Part shown: piece by piece, positions 62,334 to 64,000 of the stretch
How positions within the stretch are numbered: the first letter of the stretch is position 1
How the letters are laid out: the number at the start of each line of letters is the position of its first letter
Source of the DNA: Modicisalibacter luteus DSM 23508
GTDB taxonomy: Bacteria > Pseudomonadota > Gammaproteobacteria > Pseudomonadales > Halomonadaceae
DNA length: 64,000 bases
Direction: 5' to 3'
Assembly: GCF_000378505.1 (NCBI RefSeq)
Contig: NZ_KB899990.1
Span: 186,001-250,000 of the forward strand
Notes under the pieces: generated by a model
What the model saw: the letters and a program-made list of their open reading frames with translations, nothing else
Told to the model about the DNA's origin: nothing
Databases searched by the model: none
Translations under genes and position numbers: made by a program

Positions 62334-63140
62334 ATGTCTCTTGGTTCCTCTCCTCCCATTATCGAGTCAGCTGCTTCCGATGAGGAGGCCGCTCGGCTCT
62401 GTTATGAAGACCAACGTCAGCGCCCGCTGCGTGAATTCGAAGGTCCCAGCGAGCTGCCGATCACGCTGATCCTCAATGACACGGCCATGGCTACCCTGTT
62501 GGCCACACCCGAATCTCTTGAGGCGTTGGCCATCGGCCATGCCTATACGGCGGGGTGGATCGAGCGATACGAGCAGATCGAGCGGCTGGAGCGTTCGCGT
62601 CTGCGGCACGGCTTGGCCATTCGCATGACAGTCCCCCCACGCTTGGCTGCCCAGGCCGCCGAGCATGCTCCGCGTGAGGCTTCAGTCTCGAGTTGTGGTG
62701 CGTGTGGCGCAGCGGAAGAGGCTCAGATCATGGCGGGTCTGGTGCGGCTGCGGACCGTACCACCGTTATCTCCTGTCGCATTGCAGCGTGGTCTGGCACT
62801 GCTAAAGGATCATTCCCGCCGTGGCCAGCATTGCGCGCTGGGGTTGGACGATTCCGGAGAGGTAATGTCGGTAGGCGTGGACATCGGGCGTCACAATGCC
62901 CTCGATCGTGTCATCGGCGACAGCCTGCGCAGTGGAGAATGGCCCCGAGCGGTACTGCTTTCCAGTCGTTGTAGCCTGGAATTGGTCCAGAAAACCGTGC
63001 GTGCGGGAATTACCACCCTGGCAACCCTGTCTTCCCCGTCAGCGATGGCGGTTGAGGTTGCCCGTGCCTGCGACCTCAACTTGATCTGCTGTCACCGAGG
63101 CAGCCGACTCGAGTTGCTGAGCGGCCAGGCGCCTGACTGA
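62334..63140 (+). CDS. fdhD: Formate dehydrogenase sulfurtransferase FdhD
   Basis: The 268-residue protein shows FdhD features: LILNDTAMATLLATPESLEALAIG-like segment near residue 45, the essential Cys121-Cys124 in SSCGACGAAEE, GQHCALGLDDSGEV near 165 and a C-terminal RSGxxx-like VQKTVRAGITTLATLSSPSA. FdhD moves sulfur from IscS to the molybdenum cofactor before its insertion in formate dehydrogenase. No formate dehydrogenase gene is in the window. Its place between doeX and a semialdehyde dehydrogenase seems to have no pathway link. Confidence 0.9.
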   Translation: MSLGSSPPIIESAASDEEAARLCYEDQRQRPLREFEGPSELPITLILNDTAMATLLATPESLEALAIGHAYTAGWIERYEQIERLERSRLRHGLAIRMTVPPRLAAQAAEHAPREASVSSCGACGAAEEAQIMAGLVRLRTVPPLSPVALQRGLALLKDHSRRGQHCALGLDDSGEVMSVGVDIGRHNALDRVIGDSLRSGEWPRAVLLSSRCSLELVQKTVRAGITTLATLSSPSAMAVEVARACDLNLICCHRGSRLELLSGQAPD

Positions 63141-63323
63141 GGCACTCGGCGGTGCCACCCCTCATGAGGCCAGGCCCACAGAAAATTCTTCATCGCCAGT
63201 GCCCAACTCCAAAAAAAACCGGGCTTCCGCCCTGAGGGGACAAAAAGTCTCCGTTGCGTAGAGCGCGTACCCTGAACATCAAGACAAGCCGATAACGGTG
63301 TCTGTGTTTCAGGGAGGTGCAGC

Positions 63324-64000
63324 ATGAAGCTCAACGATCCGCGTCTATTTCGCCAGTATGCCTACATCGACGGCAAGTGGACCCATGGTGACGGCGGTCG
63401 CGAAGAGGCCGTGATCGATCCGGCGACCGAAGAAACGCTGGGCCACATTCCGCTGCTCGAGTCGCATCAGATCCGTGCCGCGGTGGAAGCTGCCGATCAG
63501 GCATTCGTACAGTGGCGTGCATTGCGGGCCGACGAGCGTTGCGAACGGCTGCTCGCCTGGTATGACCTGCTACAGGCCAACCGCGAGGACTTGGCCATCA
63601 TCATGACCCTGGAGCAGGGCAAGCCGTTGCCGGACGCACGGGGCGAGGTCGAGTATGGTGCCAGTTTCGTGCGTTGGTTTGCCGAAGAAGGCAAGCGCAC
63701 CTTTGGGCAGACCATTCCCAGCCACATCCCCAATGCGGCGTTGGGCACCATCAAGGAGCCGGTCGGCGTCGCTGCGCTGATCACGCCTTGGAACTTTCCG
63801 CTGGCAATGATCACCCGTAAGGCCGCCGCGGCGATGGCCGCCGGCTGTACCGTGGTCGTCAAGCCGGCCAGCGAGACCCCGTTCTCTGCGCTGGCGCTGG
63901 CCGAGCTGGCCGAGCGTGCGGGAATTCCCGCTGGCGTATTCAATGTGGTGCTGGGCGATGCGGCACAGGTTTCCGACGTGTTGTGCCATGAGGACCGCGT
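63324..64000 (+). CDS. Semialdehyde dehydrogenase, GabD/DoeC-like (partial, 3' end off the window)
   Basis: The first 225 residues are present, starting behind GGGAGG. They show an aldehyde dehydrogenase opening with QYAYIDGKW, EAADQAFVQWRAL, EQGKPLPDARGEVEYGASFVRWF and the NAD-site PWNFPLAMITRKAAAAMAAG, all typical of NAD(P)-dependent succinate-semialdehyde dehydrogenases (GabD). In Halomonas, aspartate-semialdehyde dehydrogenase DoeC belongs to the same family and is encoded near doeABX, so this may be doeC. The catalytic Cys lies beyond the edge. Confidence 0.88.
   Translation, partial: MKLNDPRLFRQYAYIDGKWTHGDGGREEAVIDPATEETLGHIPLLESHQIRAAVEAADQAFVQWRALRADERCERLLAWYDLLQANREDLAIIMTLEQGKPLPDARGEVEYGASFVRWFAEEGKRTFGQTIPSHIPNAALGTIKEPVGVAALITPWNFPLAMITRKAAAAMAAGCTVVVKPASETPFSALALAELAERAGIPAGVFNVVLGDAAQVSDVLCHEDR

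Noticed and set aside
63211-63232. Possible minus-strand terminator before the last dehydrogenase gene
   Set aside because: An A run next to GGGC-TTCC-GCCC looks like a minus-strand terminator, but the stem is only 4 bp and no minus-strand gene is seen upstream of it.

Overview
The window looks like chromosome from a moderately halophilic gammaproteobacterium of the Halomonas/Chromohalobacter type. The evidence is an ectoine-catabolism locus (enuR-doeA-doeB-doeX), a BetT-type choline carrier with a BetI-like box, a fused fructose PTS phosphotransferase, and GC-rich coding sequence. No rRNA, tRNA, CRISPR array, prophage or intact insertion sequence was found.

Layout. 1-2.1 kb: a PhoD-like phosphatase cut by the left edge and a phosphoribosyltransferase. 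2.2-9.0 kb: the fructose PTS regulon, fruR divergent from fruBKA, with three tandem FruR-like boxes and a strong terminator. 9.2-17.8 kb: unlinked housekeeping or accessory genes (ABM-domain membrane protein, SbtA-type permease beside a LysR remnant, acetaldehyde dehydrogenase, thioredoxin-reductase-like flavoprotein, PAP2 phosphatase, D,D-carboxypeptidase with SPOR domain, AEC permease, DUF523). 18.0-25.5 kb: a peptide-type ABC importer with a fused double ATPase, an FAD-linked oxidase and a divergent GntR regulator; six copies of a 14-bp repeat span the ATPase stop codon. 25.6-30.5 kb: ExoD, patatin, DUF4126, a class II HDAC-like deacetylase and a small unknown protein.

30.9-42.5 kb is the most distinctive block, a copper/thiol-redox island. 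It holds a CopA P-type ATPase, two MerR regulators, a 1-Cys peroxiredoxin, a Met-rich secreted peptide, SCO1, a DUF411/CopG-like protein, two CcdA-like electron-transfer membrane proteins, two TlpA/DsbE thioredoxins, a free-standing DsbD N-terminal domain, an extra Lgt, a Cys-rich small membrane protein and a BNR-repeat protein. Two promoters in it carry nearly the same MerR-type dyad with 19-bp spacing. Together the parts look like a DsbD reductase pathway split into separate proteins and tied to copper export.

42.8-45 kb: betT. 45.3-52.7 kb: a five-gene unit encoding an adaptor, RND pump, BaeSR-like two-component system and Spy/CpxP-like chaperone, an envelope-stress efflux module. 52.8-56.8 kb: LysO, DUF3108, a DJ-1/PfpI protein, a probable small RNA and YejK. 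57-64 kb: ghrA and enuR divergent from doeABX, then fdhD and a semialdehyde dehydrogenase cut by the right edge. Start codons were chosen from ribosome-binding sites and family alignment; all functions are from sequence reading without database search.
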